A stretch of DNA of 64,000 nt. It comes from Erinaceus europaeus. Taxonomy: Eukaryota > Chordata > Mammalia > Eulipotyphla > Erinaceidae. Made by a program: the position numbers and the translations under genes. The notes beneath the pieces were generated by a model. That model had not been told where the DNA came from and ran no database searches. It saw nothing but the letters and a program-made list of their open reading frames with translations. Each line of letters opens with the position of its first letter. Positions within the stretch are counted from its first letter, which is position 1. Location: contig NC_080175.1 of the NCBI RefSeq assembly GCF_950295315.1, positions 71,214,752 to 71,278,751 of the forward strand, written 5' to 3'. Below, piece after piece: positions 44,870-56,622 of this stretch.

Positions 44870-45095
44870 ATAATGATTTACAAAGTAGTTGTCATATGAG
44901 TGTGATTTCTCATTGACCAGCACTAGGTGTCTGCATTACCACCACCACATCTCCATCACCAATTTAAGTCATCCTCTACCACCATGTGTTGAGTTCCCAG
45001 TATCCCCTCAACTCACTCTTGTCAAACTGCCCCTGCCTCTGCCTGAAGTCCTTGATTTGCTGGAACTCCATACCTGCATGAGCCCTACTCATCTG
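44870..45095 (-). mobile_element. L1 3' UTR fragment
   Basis: Antisense: ATAATGATTTACAAAGTAGT and CCACCACATCTCCATCACC follow the pattern of other L1 UTR ends in the window. Diverged. Confidence 0.5.
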
Positions 45096-45107
45096 TTGGG
45101 CAGTTGC

Positions 45108-45240
45108 CTTCTTATTATTTATTTTAGAAAGAGGGTGACACAGAAAGGGGGAGAGGAGTAGACAGGACAGAGACACTGAGAGATAAAGAAACTTCACAGC
45201 ACTGCTCTACTTCCCATGATGCTTCTCATGCAGGAGGGAC
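45108..45240 (-). mobile_element. SINE-B 3' part
   Basis: Antisense: TTATTATTTATTTTAGAAAG, CACTGCTCTACTTCCC, CATGCAGGAGGGACC. Head missing. Confidence 0.55.
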
Positions 45241-45785
45241 CAGATCTGAAGTTCTCACAGATATTTTACCAGAGCTACTTTAAAAATAACATTTTTTGCA
45301 ACTGTTAAAAAAACAAATATTCCTTATTCAGTCATTCTCAACTATCACTCCAAATGCATGCATTTAAAATGGGATGAAATTGAAAATACTTATGTCACGC
45401 AGTGACTTAAATTGACTATCTGTAGATAATCTGTACCATTATTACACATTTTTTCTTGAAATGACTCTTCTTGATATTTTAAGTAAAATTATCACTTATT
45501 GATTGACATCAACACAGTGACTTAACAACTAATTTTTTCATATTTCTAAAAAGAAATAAAAAACTTGAATCTCATTGCTGCTACATCAAATATTATATCA
45601 CCTGATAACTTGAAAAAGAAGCTCTCATCTGTCTAAACCCAAAATTTCTATATATGGAATACAAAATCTATACTCACTTAAATCTTAAGAATAAATTTAT
45701 TCACTCTTTAGAGTGGTGATTGAGTTAGAAATTACTGCATGAGAGATAACCTTCATCAGTGTGTCCTGGAGCCTTACCTCTCCAG
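45241..45785. other. Unassigned AT-rich sequence
   Basis: No recognised feature. Confidence 0.35.
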
Positions 45786-46285
45786 AGCCCTACTAGGGAA
45801 AAACAAAAACATTCTGGGGGTATGGATCGAACTGCCAATACCTGAATCCAGTGGAGAAGTAACTATAGAAGTCAGAATTCCTACCTTCTGCACCCCGAAA
45901 AAACTTTGACTCATACTCTGGGGGTGGGGGATGATAGGAGAAAAAGGATAAGAGGGCTCTGAACTTCAGCTCCAACAGGTCCCAGAGAGAACATGAAAAG
46001 GGGAGAGATATTTGGATGTAGTAATAGGGTTATATGTGGCTTGGAGAGAAAGAAAGGTTTGGACCTGGAAGAAAAAGGGGGGAATTATGTACAAATGTAG
46101 ACAGATAGTTATAGAGATGACAGTTAACCCATCTCTGGAATCTTGGGAAAACCAAGGTGGTTTGCAATGGAGGGATTAGGGATTCAAAACTCTGTTGGTG
46201 GGAACGATGTGGAATTATAGCCCTGTTGACACATAATTTTGTAAATCAATATTGACTTGCTAATAAAATTTTAAAAATTAATTTT
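45786..46285 (+). mobile_element. Older module E relative
   Basis: Sense: CCCTACTAGGGAAAAAC, TGGGGGTATGGATCGAACTG, AAGTAACTATAGAAGTCAGA, CCTACCTTCTGCACCCC, GTTGGTGGGAACGATGTGGA and an AATAAAATTTTAAAAATT end. It matches module E in the same order with extra internal sequence and much divergence. Confidence 0.7.
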
Positions 46286-46619
46286 ACTGCGTGGGCATTA
46301 AATTGTGACAGGTTAATATATAAAGTCTCTTGCAGTTAATAGTACTTGACTTTGTGTCTTGTCTGTACAACAAACTACATTGTTTTAGTGGACATAGATG
46401 TAAGTTACTTGTCACTTTATAAGGTTTAATGAGTAACTAGTGTAAACTAGTATTGGAAAAAAATGTACTGCCTCAATTTTATGCTATTTTACAACAAAAG
46501 TGATGTCCAAAAGTCAATTCATGACCTTGAAAATTAATATTTTATTCATAGGAAATTTATAAAATGTACAAAGAGCTCTATAAGTGATAGTAAATGATAA
46601 ATACTTTAAGAAGCTTAGA

Positions 46620-46742
46620 AACAGTGGTGGAGTATATCAGCTGGTAGAGCACAGAAATAACATGACCCCAGCTTGATCCCTGTGTATAGGAGTGAGTGGT
46701 ATTCTAACTGAAATTCTCCCATGATTTTTATAATAAAATAAA
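46620..46742 (+). mobile_element. Short tRNA-like SINE, D/F related
   Basis: Sense: GGTGGAGTATATCAGCTGGT (A box), AGCTTGATCCCTGTG (B box), AATAAAATAAAT tail. Confidence 0.55.
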
Positions 46743-47037
46743 TCATTCAGGGAAAGTTAAATAGAATCTGCTGTAAAAGAGATCAGTATATATCTCATTA
46801 TTGACTGAAGTAGGCTTTAACAAAGTCTTCCTATGACATAAGTCTCAATCAAGTTAAAATTTTAAAGCACAGAGATGAAGAGAGCCATTTATACATGAGA
46901 AAACAAAAGTTAAGTGTAGAAATATGTTTAGAAACTTTTGAGAGAGTCCGCATATCAAATACACAGCCTATATATTAAAAAGACTCAGTCTATGTTTTAA
47001 AAACTTCTAGACATACAATTAATTTTCCCCCTCTCAT

Positions 47038-47210
47038 ATTAATTAACTAGTGATTTATATGACTACACTTCACTAGGAGTGTACATAAACACCATTCCCA
47101 CCACCAAAAGACTGTAACCCATCCCTCTCACCCACTCCCACCCCCCACTGGCCCAGGAAGCTGCATGTCTACCCCTCACCACAGGGTTTTTACTTTGGTG
47201 CCTCAAAAGC
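47038..47210 (-). mobile_element. L1 3' UTR fragment
   Basis: Antisense: TTAACTAGTGATTTATATGA, CCATTCCCACCACCAAAAG, ACAGGGTTTTTACTTTGGTG. Confidence 0.6.
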
Positions 47211-48437
47211 CTAGACCAAGTAGATCAGAAGCAACCAATAGCACAGCTATATACAAGATACTGGGTACTGTAGAGCAGACCCTAACAAAAGGACTTTTCA
47301 AAGTTAACCGAAGTGCCAAATAATGTGATGATAACATTAACTATCAATTGTCTTTTTGAACCCTAAGACAGCAGGAACCTCACATCACCACTATAGAGCC
47401 TCTACTTCCCCCAGTCCTGGAACCTTTGGATAGGGCCCACTTTCCTGTATGCCTCTCCCAATCCATATCAAATAATATTGGATCTGCCGATCGCAACCTA
47501 ATCAACACAATTGCCACCTCAACATGCTTCAGCTCAGACTGTGTCCAGAGACTTCACGTGTGGAATGACAACCCTTCAGCTTCATTACTCGGGTGAGACC
47601 TTTCCTTTCATAGTATTCTCTAATTCCATCCCAGGTGGTTCACTTTCTAAGAGTCCCAAAACCTAGATATACACCAGTTTCTGTGAAAGAGAGTGCATGT
47701 TCACTCGTATCCATAAACTACTGCAAAATATATACCTGAAAGCAGAAGTACACTAGAGTTTGCAGTGAGTACCCCCCTAACACTTCCTCTCCACTATTCC
47801 AAGCTTTGGGTCCATGATTGCTCAACAATTTGTTTGGCTTTGTATGTTAACTCTCTTTTCAGTCACCAGGTTTCAGATTCCATCAGGATGCCAGCCAGGC
47901 TTCCCTGGACTGAAGACCCCACCAATGTGGCCTGGAGCTCCGCTTCCCCCGAGACCCACCCTACTAGGGAAAGAGAGAGGCAGACTGGGAGTATGGATGG
48001 ACCAGTCAACGCCCATGTTCAGCGGGGATGCATTGGATCAACCTTCTCCTGGTGCATCCCGTGAGTACCCATTCATTGGGGAAACTGAGGATCCTTCCTA
48101 GCTGACTGAATCCACATGGATCCCAGTCACTTTCAAAGCCAGCAACAAGCAGCTCCTGACAGCTTTCAACCTGACGCTGTTGACTGGCTATGGAAGAAGG
48201 GCAAATGCTAGAAGAAGAAGAAGAAGCGGGGAAGCAATTACAGAAGCCAGACCTTCCACCTTCTACAACCCACAATGACCGTGGGTCCATACTCCCAGAG
48301 GGATAGAGAATGGGAAAACTATCAGGGGAGGGGGTGGGATATGGAGATTAGGTGGTGGGAATTGTGTGGAGTTGTACCCCTCCTACCCTATGGATTTATT
48401 AATTTATCCTTTCTTAAATAAAAAATAAATTAAAAAA
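47211..48437 (+). mobile_element. Module E, longest copy, carrying a nested element
   Basis: Sense. The core from ~47780 is clear: GGCTTTGTATGTTAACTCTC, CCAGCCAGGCTTCCCTGGAC, AAGACCCCACCAATGTGGCC, GGCAGACTGGGAGTATGG, CATGTTCAGCGGGGA, then after the insertion AAGCAATTACAGAAGCCAGA, GTGGGTCCATACTCCCAGAG, GTGTGGAGTTGTACCCCTCC and CTTAAATAAAAAATAAATT. The stretch 47211-47780 probably belongs to the same element but I cannot align it firmly. No protein product. Confidence 0.75.
48029..48224 (+). mobile_element. Non-autonomous Vingi derivative, 196 bp, with TSD
   Basis: Flanked by AGCGGGGA (48021-48028, 48225-48232), which interrupts a module E motif that is intact elsewhere. The last ~62 bases match the Vingi 3' end (CCTGACGCTGTTGACTGGC...GGGCAAATGCTAG then (AAG)n). 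The first ~135 bases are not in the other two Vingi pieces and presumably come from the Vingi 5' end, joined by a large internal deletion. It would be mobilised in trans by Vingi enzymes. Confidence 0.8.
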
Positions 48438-49397
48438 AGAAATATGTTTAGAGAATGTTCAGTAAACAGTGCATTGACTTGGTTATAGCACAAGTACTAT
48501 GAATTGACTCACCAGTCTGTCAAGGTAAAATGGGAACAGATTAATTTCACATTGTTTGTTAGTGAGAAGACATGCATGTGACCTTTAATTCAGAGTGGTA
48601 GCCTGGTGATTTATGGCAGTTTTTCTAGATGGACATGCATTATATATTAGAAGGGCAAAAAGGGAGGAGGCAGGGAGTTAAAAATTGTAACTTTGGAATT
48701 TAACGGGATTATTTGTAATTTCTGCAGAAGATTTAAAGCAACGATGGTCAAAATTAATAGCATTAACACTAATTTGTAAAAATAAGACAGCAAATCTGTA
48801 TCTTTAGCATTGACTTCTTTCAGTTTCCACACTTCAAATGATGTTGAAATCCAATCCAATCCATTTTAATTTTAGTCAGTTTTATTAGTTGATTTATTCT
48901 CTACCTTAATATGAGCAGCTAATAATCTCCATGTTCTAATATTCTGGATATTTTATTTGGTACTAAGATGATGAGGCATAGTTCTTCTGCATGTGTGTAA
49001 ACGTTTTTGTGTACTTCCGTTGACAATTGTACAACTCTCTTTACCACACTGGGAAAGATTTGAAAGAAGATTATGGCTCAGTATTGGTGAGACAATACAA
49101 TGGTGATGATTTCACTAATGCATTGAAGAAATATTAACTTTTTAGCTATATCAAATTTATTTTAATAAGGTGCTACGTATTATAATTTCTTTTAGATTTC
49201 ATGCATCTGCAATGCCTCTGGTCATGTAATTGTGTATCTTCTTTGACCCTTCAATATACATACCCTCTATGATCCCTTTATAGAGGGAAGAATGGTAACC
49301 TAGTTCTGAGAAAACCCCACCATAAAATGATGGATTTTTTTTTTAAATGATACCCTGGCCTAAACACGTTGGTCCTTTAAATTTTAATTTCGTTTGT
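48438..49397. other. Unassigned sequence
   Basis: No recognised feature. Confidence 0.4.
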
Positions 49398-49650
49398 TTT
49401 CTTTTTCTGCCATCAGAGTGATTTCGCAGTTCAGTGTCTGCACTGCTCTTGGTTGCTACTCACCCATCTCCTTTGTTACAGAGACAGAGAAAACAGAGAA
49501 AAGTGGAGAGACAAGAGAGAAAGAGAGACACCTGCAACACTGCTTCAACAAAAGCAAAGATTTCCCCCTGCAGGTAGGGACCAGAGGCTCAAACCTGGGT
49601 CCTTATAGTTGTAACTTGTGTGCTCAACCAAGTGCACTATTGTTCACTCC
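49398..49650 (-). mobile_element. SINE-B with diverged module X
   Basis: Antisense: CTGCCATCAGAGTGATTTCG, AGACACCTGCAACACTGC, CCCCCTGCAGGTAGGGACC, head end GTGCACTATTGTTCACTCCC. Confidence 0.75.
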
Positions 49651-49855
49651 CCTCCCCTCACATTCTCAACAGCTCTTACGTGGAAAAAAAAAAAAAAGTG
49701 GGAGTTGTTTTTTTTTTTTCTGCCCTGTAATTTGAAGCAAAATAATGGCTTGCTGGGTAAATAATTAAAAAGGGAGTTTAAATTAGGAGAGAAAGGGTTA
49801 AGAAACAGCCACAATGAGGGTTAAGAAGAAGTGCAGGAAGTACAAAGTGTGGGAG

Positions 49856-50130
49856 TTGGGTGGGGCGGTAGCGCAGAGGGTTAAGCACATGTGGCAGGAA
49901 GTAAGGACTGGGCCTAAGGATCCCAGTTCGAGCCCAAGGATTCCAATTTGAGCCCCAGATCCCCAGCTATAGGGGAGCCCCTTCACAGGCGGTGAAGCAG
50001 ATCTGCAGGTGTCTATCTTTCTCTCCCCTTCTCTCCATTTCTCTCAGTCCTATCTAACAATGACAATAATAACTACAATAACAGTGAAAAAACAACAAGG
50101 GCAACAAAAGGGAAAATAAATATTTAAAAA
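49856..50130 (+). mobile_element. SINE-A with duplicated B-box segment
   Basis: Sense: GGTGGGGCGGTAGCGCAGAG head. The segment AAGGATCCCAGTTCGAGCCC is followed at once by a second version, AAGGATTCCAATTTGAGCCC. Then come the core and a tail ending CAACAAAAGGGAAAATAAAT. Confidence 0.85.
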
Positions 50131-51253
50131 AAAGAAGTAAGTGTGAGAGAATTTGAAGACTTTGATCAAGATGTAGTGTCTGGAATGAAAGGGTGTCATG
50201 GTTAGTGGGTATAAATACCACTAAATCAATGTTCAAATGATGTTCATTGAAACTGAGCCATTGTCAGCATGAGTTTTGAAGTAATCTACAACAATGTCAG
50301 GAGTGAGGGATAATGATTACTATCCTGTTGCCAAATCTTTCTTAGGTAAGCAACATATGAGCAGAATATTACAAGTTGTTTGGATCTGAAAGAAGAATGG
50401 CATATGAATACTTTGCAGCCAGCCCTCTGCCCAAATTCACATGTTGAAGTTCTATCCTGCAATACCTCTAAAAGTGACTTTACTTAGAGATAGACTTTAA
50501 TAATGTCATTAATTTAAGATGACATCTTTAACTGTGAACATTAGCCCAATATGACGGCTCTTCTTTTAAGTGATTATAGAGACACAGGGAAGGGCATAGG
50601 GAGGCACAAACATAAAAAAAAAGTTGTTAACATGTTAAAGAGGGAACACCCCAAGAAGCCAATATCTAGGACATCTAGCCTCTATAATGATGAAAAATAA
50701 ATTTCTGTGGTTGAAGTCACCACGTATGTGGCATTATTATGGCAACTTTCTAAATCAACACAAGGAGTAAGAATACTGGGTGATAGGCCAGAGTATTATG
50801 AACTAACATTTGCCTTTTGGCTAATCTCATTCATTCTTGATTGTCACACTTGCACATAAGGAACTGATCAACAGTAGAGATGTGACTGTAAAGACTACAG
50901 CCTGGTTAGATCCTGCTTTAGTCTCCTCTGATCTTTTTTTTTCCTTTGTAAATGAGCTGTCCCTTTATACTAATGGGTCATTTATTTTGGTGTAGTGTTA
51001 GAGAGAGGAAACTTTAGCCTCCTTCCCAGAATCCCTACCGCCATATTTCATCAAGAAAACACAAGTAGATGTAGATGACTGAGGATATGGACACAATAAT
51101 TATTTCAAAGTAGGATTTTTTAAATACGCAAAAGTTGTTGTTTTAGGGGAAGCTAAGAAAATTCAGCGAGATAAATTCCATTCACTATTGTGACAAAATC
51201 CATGAAGATTCTATCAGTCTAAATGCCCTTTGCAATCCTAAAACCATACCACC
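50131..51253. other. Unassigned sequence
   Basis: 1.1 kb with no recognised repeat, RNA gene or exon. Confidence 0.4.
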
Positions 51254-51412
51254 CAGGGCCGGGGTTCACTTAACTGAACTTTTGCATTGCCATTTGCAAG
51301 GACCTGGGTTGAAACAGGGCTGCAAGTTATCTCTCTTTACCTTTTCTTTTCTCCCTCTTTCCCTCTCCTCTCATTCCTCTCTCAATCTATCTTTGTCTTA
51401 TCAAATAAAAAA
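51254..51412 (+). mobile_element. SINE-B with internal deletion
   Basis: Sense: AGGGCCGGGGTTCACTTAAC, CAAGGACCTGGGTTGAAAC, then directly GGGCTGCAAGTTATCTC. The CACCTGCAGG segment is missing. Confidence 0.7.
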
Positions 51413-51565
51413 GAGAAGAATACCAACCAATAACTATCCTGACATTTTTTTCAAGCTGGCTCCTGGGTTTTTTTGCAATTCTGAAAGGAAAGATTTTCCC
51501 CTCAAATAAATTCTTTTTTTATATATATGTAACTGGTTTGTTTTAGAATAGATTATATATATATA

Positions 51566-51818
51566 TTTTTTAAATATTTATTTCCTTTTTATTGCCCTTG
51601 TTTTTATTGTTGCTGTAGTTATTATTGTTGTTGAAATTGTCATTGTTGGATAGGACAGAGAGAAATGGAGAGAGGAGGGGAAGACCTGGAGGGAGAGAGC
51701 TGAAGACAAACACCTGCAGACCTGCTTCACTGCTTGTGAAGCGACTCCCCTACAGGTGGGGAGCTAGGGGTTTGAACCTGGATCCTTACGCTGGTCCTTG
51801 CACTTTGTACCACACGTA
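51566..51818 (-). mobile_element. SINE-A, 5'-truncated
   Basis: Antisense: TTATTGCCCTTGTTTTTATT, TTGTTGGATAGGACAGAGAG, GGGGTTTGAACCTGGATCC. It ends at GCACTTTGTACCACACG, before the terminal head. Confidence 0.85.
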
Positions 51819-52267
51819 GATTCTTTTTTCTGATCTTTGTCACTATGACTTGAAGTCAGAATAATGCCTCTGAATAGAGGAACCCAAAAAATTTAAAATG
51901 AGAGATATTTTTATTGAGAGGAAAATGAGTTGAAAAAAAAAGAATAACTACAGTTAGTGTTTAAAATTATGTGATAAGAATAAAATCTGAGAGGATTACT
52001 CAGAAGTTTCCTGGAAACTTTTGTTTGTGAATATATAAGCCCATACACATTCATTATAATATGTATATTGGGTCATAATGTTAAGTATATTTATATAAGA
52101 ATTTGTTAGAAGTCTCATGTAGAAAAGGAAAACAAGTTTCTTCAATTAAAGAAGCTCATTATAAAGATGTACAACAGGGCCTTAAGTTGGAAAGTGTGGA
52201 TAAATATATCAATTTATAATAATAGATGATATTATCCAAAGGAGGTGTTTTTAAAAAAACAAAGTTG
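51819..52267. other. Unassigned AT-rich sequence
   Basis: No recognised feature. Confidence 0.35.
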
Positions 52268-52526
52268 TTTTTTCTCCATCAGGGTTATTGCTGGAGCTTG
52301 CTGCCTCTATGGTTCAACTGCTCTAGGTGGTCATTTGTTTTCCTTTTCCATTTTTTCCCTTTCTTTTTCTTATTTCTTGATAGAGGTTAGAGACAGAGAG
52401 GGAAAGAGAGGCAAGATATCTGCAGCACTGCTCCAATTTCCTCTGCAGGTGGAGACTGGGATTTCGAACCTAGTTCCGGACAGTGGTAGCTTGTGTGCTC
52501 TGCCAGGTGAGCCACCACCCAGCCCT
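52268..52526 (-). mobile_element. SINE-B with module X
   Basis: Antisense: TCTCCATCAGGGTTATTGC (X), TAGAGACAGAGAGGG, CCTCTGCAGGTGGAGACTGG, head end GAGCCACCACCCAGCCC. Confidence 0.8.
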
Positions 52527-52900
52527 TAAAAGCAAAGTTTGAAAGGAGATAACAAGACTGACTATGACCTTTGAACCTATTGCCATTAGCCATAAAGGTC
52601 AGTAAAAGGTTTCATTCTTTCCTTGGAAGGGCACATTGCAGTCTCAATCTCCCCTCTCAAATACACTTAGGGAAGATCTGAAGTTTTGTGTGTTGTTAAG
52701 GAAGATAACTAGATCTCAGTGCACAACTGCAGTTTTCCCTTGACACTAGGATCTTATTCATGCATAATTTCTCTTTCTGTAATGATGTTTTTATTTTTTT
52801 TCCAGAGAGAGAGGGAAGAGAAAGAGTGATAAACAGTGAAGGAGACGCCACAAAAAGTCCATGTGCTGTTTAACCAGATAACCACCTACAGGGGTGAAAT
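52527..52900. other. Unassigned sequence
   Basis: A weak antisense SINE-like patch may lie at 52800-52890. Otherwise nothing. Confidence 0.35.
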
Positions 52901-52905
52901 GAAGG

Positions 52906-52931
<26 letters not shown>
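52906..52931. repeat. (CT)n microsatellite
   Basis: About 13 CT units, followed by an A-run and purine-rich blocks (53025-53090). Confidence 0.9.
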
Positions 52932-52936
<5 letters not shown>

Positions 52937-53256
52937 GCCTTTCACCTCTATAGAAAAAAAAGTGGGGTGGGGGAAGGCCACCAGGAGTAATAGAGTCCTT
53001 GTGCAGACACCATCTCCTTGTTTCAAAAAAAAAAAAAAAGAGGAAAATGAGAGGTGAGGAAGGGAAGGGGGGAGGAGGAGGGGAAGGGAGGATCCCAGAA
53101 CCGTCCTTGGCTTCACTGTGACACTCACATATGATGCTAGAATTTGGCAAAGGCACAAACCCAAGCAGGTATTTTGACCTCTCTAACTTCACTTCAGTGA
53201 CAGGTCAAATGTTAATGATTTAGGAGAACTGATTATAAATTCCAGTCTGGAGTAAT

Positions 53257-53525
53257 TTTTTTTATTGCCACCTGAGTTATTGCTGAAGTCAGTGCCTGCA
53301 CAACAAATCCTTTGTGCCTGGTGGCCTTTCTCTCCCCACCCCCTTCCTTTCCTTCCTTTCCTTTGACAGGATAGAGAGAAATTGAAATTGAGAGGGATAG
53401 GATAAAGAGGGAGAGAAAAAACTCTGCTTGTGAAGCTCCCCTCCTACAGGTGGAGAGTGGGTCTAGAACTGGGGTCCTTGTGTGTGGTAACCTGTGTGTT
53501 CAACCTGGTACACCAGTGCCTAATC
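53257..53525 (-). mobile_element. SINE-B with module X
   Basis: Antisense: TTGCCACCTGAGTTATTGC (X), GTGCCTGGTGGCC, GGATAGAGAGAAATTG, CCTACAGGTGGAGAG, head end ACACCAGTGCCTAATC. Confidence 0.8.
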
Positions 53526-53555
53526 TCTTTGAGTAACTTTTAAAAATCTAGAGGA

Positions 53556-53825
53556 GGGAGTTGGGCAGTAGCGCAGCGGGTTAAGTGCACATGGCACAAA
53601 GTGCAAGGACTGGAGTAAGGATCCTCGTTCGAGCCCCCCCCCCCACCTGCAGGGGAGTCTCTTCACAAGCAGTGTCTGTCTTTGTCTCTCCCTCTCTGTC
53701 TTCCCCTCCTCTCTCAGTTTCTCTCTGTCCTATCCAACAATGAAGACATCAATAACAACAACAATAATAACTAAAACAATCAAACAACAAGGGCAACAAA
53801 AGGGGAAATCAATAAATAATAAAAA
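53556..53825 (+). mobile_element. SINE-A, full length with 14-bp TSD
   Basis: Sense: GGGAGTTGGGCAGTAGCGCA head, GTTCGAGCCCC B box, then a C-run, core with a deletion after CTTCACAAGCAGTG, triplet tail and GGGCAACAAAAGGGGAAAT. The TSD AAAAATCTAGAGGA is at 53542-53555 and 53826-53839. Confidence 0.95.
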
Positions 53826-53839
53826 AAAAATCTAGAGGA

Positions 53840-54257
53840 ACCTTCAGTGAGCTATGGATGTATATACAATTGGGAGAAGAAGTTGAGAAAATGATGCTAG
53901 TGGCCAGTTTAAAGATATGTCCTGTTTATATACAGAGTCATAGAGAGACTCAATCAGAAAAGTCTCCTGCAAATTGACAAAGTGCACCCATGTTAAGGGT
54001 CTGTTTTAAATATTGCCAGCCCAGAGAAAATGAAATCCTCTGACAATGATACCTCAATTGTAGGTCAATAAATATGAGCATAAATAATGAACCCTGGTGG
54101 CAACAGTAAATAAGAAAGAAACAGATTATAGATCCCCAAAGTCCATTTACCTAAGTAACTAATAAGCTAGCCAAATGCACTGAAATGATATAACTCTGTT
54201 AATAGAATTTCTCTTTATGCATGATTCTTTCTATGACTGATGTGGATATCTTATGAG
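53840..54257. other. Unassigned sequence
   Basis: No recognised feature. Confidence 0.35.
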
Positions 54258-54368
54258 AGAGAGAGAGAGACCAGACTTCATCTTGGTATATGTGGTGCCT
54301 GGGATTGAACCCAGTGCTTCATGCATGCAAATCCTGCATGTTCCATGCTGAGCTATTTCTAGGGCTCC
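54258..54368 (-). mobile_element. SINE-F-like fragment
   Basis: Antisense: (GA)n tail, TGGTGCCTGGGATTGAACCC, CTGAGCTATTTCTAGGGCTC. Confidence 0.6.
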
Positions 54369-54764
54369 AACATAAGATTCTTAACCTTGCAAACAGGAAA
54401 GCAATTGAGAACTATTTGTATAGGCTGAGATTTAAAATCTGGCTACAAACTGTAAGTGACAGTGGACACTCTCCTGAGGGTCAGGAATTTCACTATATTT
54501 TTTTCTTGCCCTGTCATTTCAAATATTATACTCCATTTCTTCCTAAAGATAAAAACAAAAAAGTGATATGACAGAAAACCAGAGTCCCTCAGGTCCCCAT
54601 CTGCTCTAACATTTAATCATTCTCATAGATCAAGTAAATGAAGCTTGTGCCTTACAGAACTGACAATCTGGTTTTAGGTCAATTTTAAAGTCAGAAATCT
54701 CCTTGTCCACAGTTCTACTCTTGTGAAATTGTGTGATCATAAGTTAACACAATAAAGATCACAG

Positions 54765-54765
<1 letters not shown>
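54369..54765. other. Unassigned sequence
   Basis: No recognised feature. Confidence 0.35.

Positions 54766-54824
<59 letters not shown>
54766..54824. repeat. (CA)n(GA)n compound microsatellite
   Basis: CA block to ~54794, perfect GA block to 54824. Confidence 0.95.
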
Positions 54825-54826
<2 letters not shown>

Positions 54827-55392
54827 AAATGCACATATTACTGTAGGAGGAACAAAAAGACTTCCATGGGTAAAGTATCTTATGACATGCAACTCTTTGA
54901 TAACTTCACCTTGTGTGCTCTTTCCAGGGCTGCCCACACAGATTCCTTAATTAAGCCTGGCCTTGACTTGTCTGATGTACAAGTAACTTTAGTTTGTGAC
55001 TGAAGATAGCTCAACACCCCTCTCTGTCACCTACCCACAGTCTTGCTTCTTATTTTTAAGCAGTGACTTCTGGTTCTAGGAAATACTCTTTTTGCAGCTC
55101 TGTTTGGATTTGACAGCTTGGCTTCCTTGTGCCATGGAGTTGTTGAAGTGCTTCCTCCACCCCCTTTCTGCAAGGACTGCCGAATTAAAAAGTTTGAGGC
55201 ACTGGAGCCTCATTCTGTCTGGCCTCAGGGATCTTGCAGGGATTTTAAAAGTGTAGTTTAAAGCACTCCTTCTTGCATTCTTTTTTCAGAAACTGGCAGT
55301 CATTAAAGAAATAATTTGGTGGGAAGTGATGACATTTTGGAATCAACCAGTTGAGTCATAAAAAAAAATTAACAATTTGGGAAGTGGGGGGT
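54825..55392. other. Unassigned sequence
   Basis: No recognised feature. Confidence 0.35.
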
Positions 55393-55570
55393 GGGTCTGG
55401 TTGGTGGCACACCTGGTTAAGTGCACATGTTACCATGTATAAGGACAGAGTTCAAGCCCCCATCCCCATATGGGATGCAAGGGGGAAAGCTTCAGAAACA
55501 GTGAAGCAGGACTGCAGGTGCCTCTTCAATTTCTCTCTGTCCTATAAAATCAAATAATCAATAAATATAT
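55393..55570 (+). mobile_element. SINE-B
   Basis: Sense: GGTCTGGTTGGTGGCACACC head, AGAGTTCAAGCCCCC B box, GGACTGCAGGTGCC, CTATAAAATCAAATAATC tail. Confidence 0.85.
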
Positions 55571-56437
55571 ACTTTGAGGAAAAAAATAATTCCCAGGAAA
55601 TTGTTTATGGTAGTCTACCTAGATATCAAGAGAGGTGCTTGGGTTTGGTACTGTGGAAAGGCCTGGTGTAGTATAACAAAAAGGGCCAAAATCTTGACGA
55701 AATATGACACATGTAAATCAGTGCTTGAAAAATAAGACGAGAGTATGCTGTTGAGTGGTGCTACTAACAAGCAGAAAAAGAGAAATAGAGGAACAAGCAG
55801 CAAACTAATTCTAAATTATTATAGCGGCTGTGGTTTAATTAGGTCAAGGACATTTATGCTTATTTCCAACCTGAATTTTTTTTTCCTTATGTGATTGGAC
55901 TTCATAACCAATTTTCAGCGTAATGCATTTGCAAAAATGTACTTTGCACTGCCTTCATTATTTTATTTTCTTGACACTTGAAAAATTAGAGTACTGCCAT
56001 CATTTTAAATACAAAATTCATTTTTATTCCAGTACTATGCAAATCTTTCTTGCACATTCTGAACCTGTGTTATGTTCTAAACTTCTGCCGACATCATGGA
56101 AAGATTCACACTCGGCATATACAATGTAGGTCAGCGTGGCTTCTGAGCTATTCAAAGTGCAGATCAGACAATTGTGCTCTTTGGGAATACATCTGAAACA
56201 AAGTTTGAAAGGTCTGGAGGGTTTATTTATTTATTTATTTATTTATTTTGGCAAAGAATTGTACAGGAAGTCTCTTGGGCTTCCTTTCAGGAATTTTTCT
56301 GAAGAAATTTCCTTTCATGTGTGTATATGACATTTAGAAATAAAAGTCAAACAGTGAACCTGTGGTAAGGAAGGTCCACATTCTTCTTTGCATGGATTAG
56401 TTCATAATCAGACCATCTGAAAGATGCATAGGCAGAA
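55571..56437. other. Unassigned; contains (TTTA)n at 56221-56249
   Basis: No recognised transposon or exon. A perfect seven-unit TTTA run is the only repeat seen. Confidence 0.4.
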
Positions 56438-56622
56438 TGTATATTTTCTTTTCTCTCTCTTCTCTCTCTCTTTCTCCAGATAGAGACAGGCAGAGAAGAG
56501 GAAGCGAGAGTGAAAAAGACCACAGCAGTGAAGTTTCCTTTAACGTGGTGGAAGCCAGACTTAAACTTGGGTTACACACATGGCAAAGTGTCACACTATC
56601 TGCATGAGCTATTTCTCCAGCT
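56438..56622 (-). mobile_element. SINE-D
   Basis: Antisense: (CTCT)n tail, CCAGATAGAGACAGGCAGAG, GACCACAGCAGTGAAG, AGACTTAAACTTGGG, CATGAGCTATTTCTCCAGC. Confidence 0.85.

Noticed and set aside
47765..48290. Overlapping frames of 94-99 codons on both strands
   Set aside because: They fall in module E and the nested Vingi derivative; the same frames appear fragmentarily in other E copies with stops, so no protein is implied.
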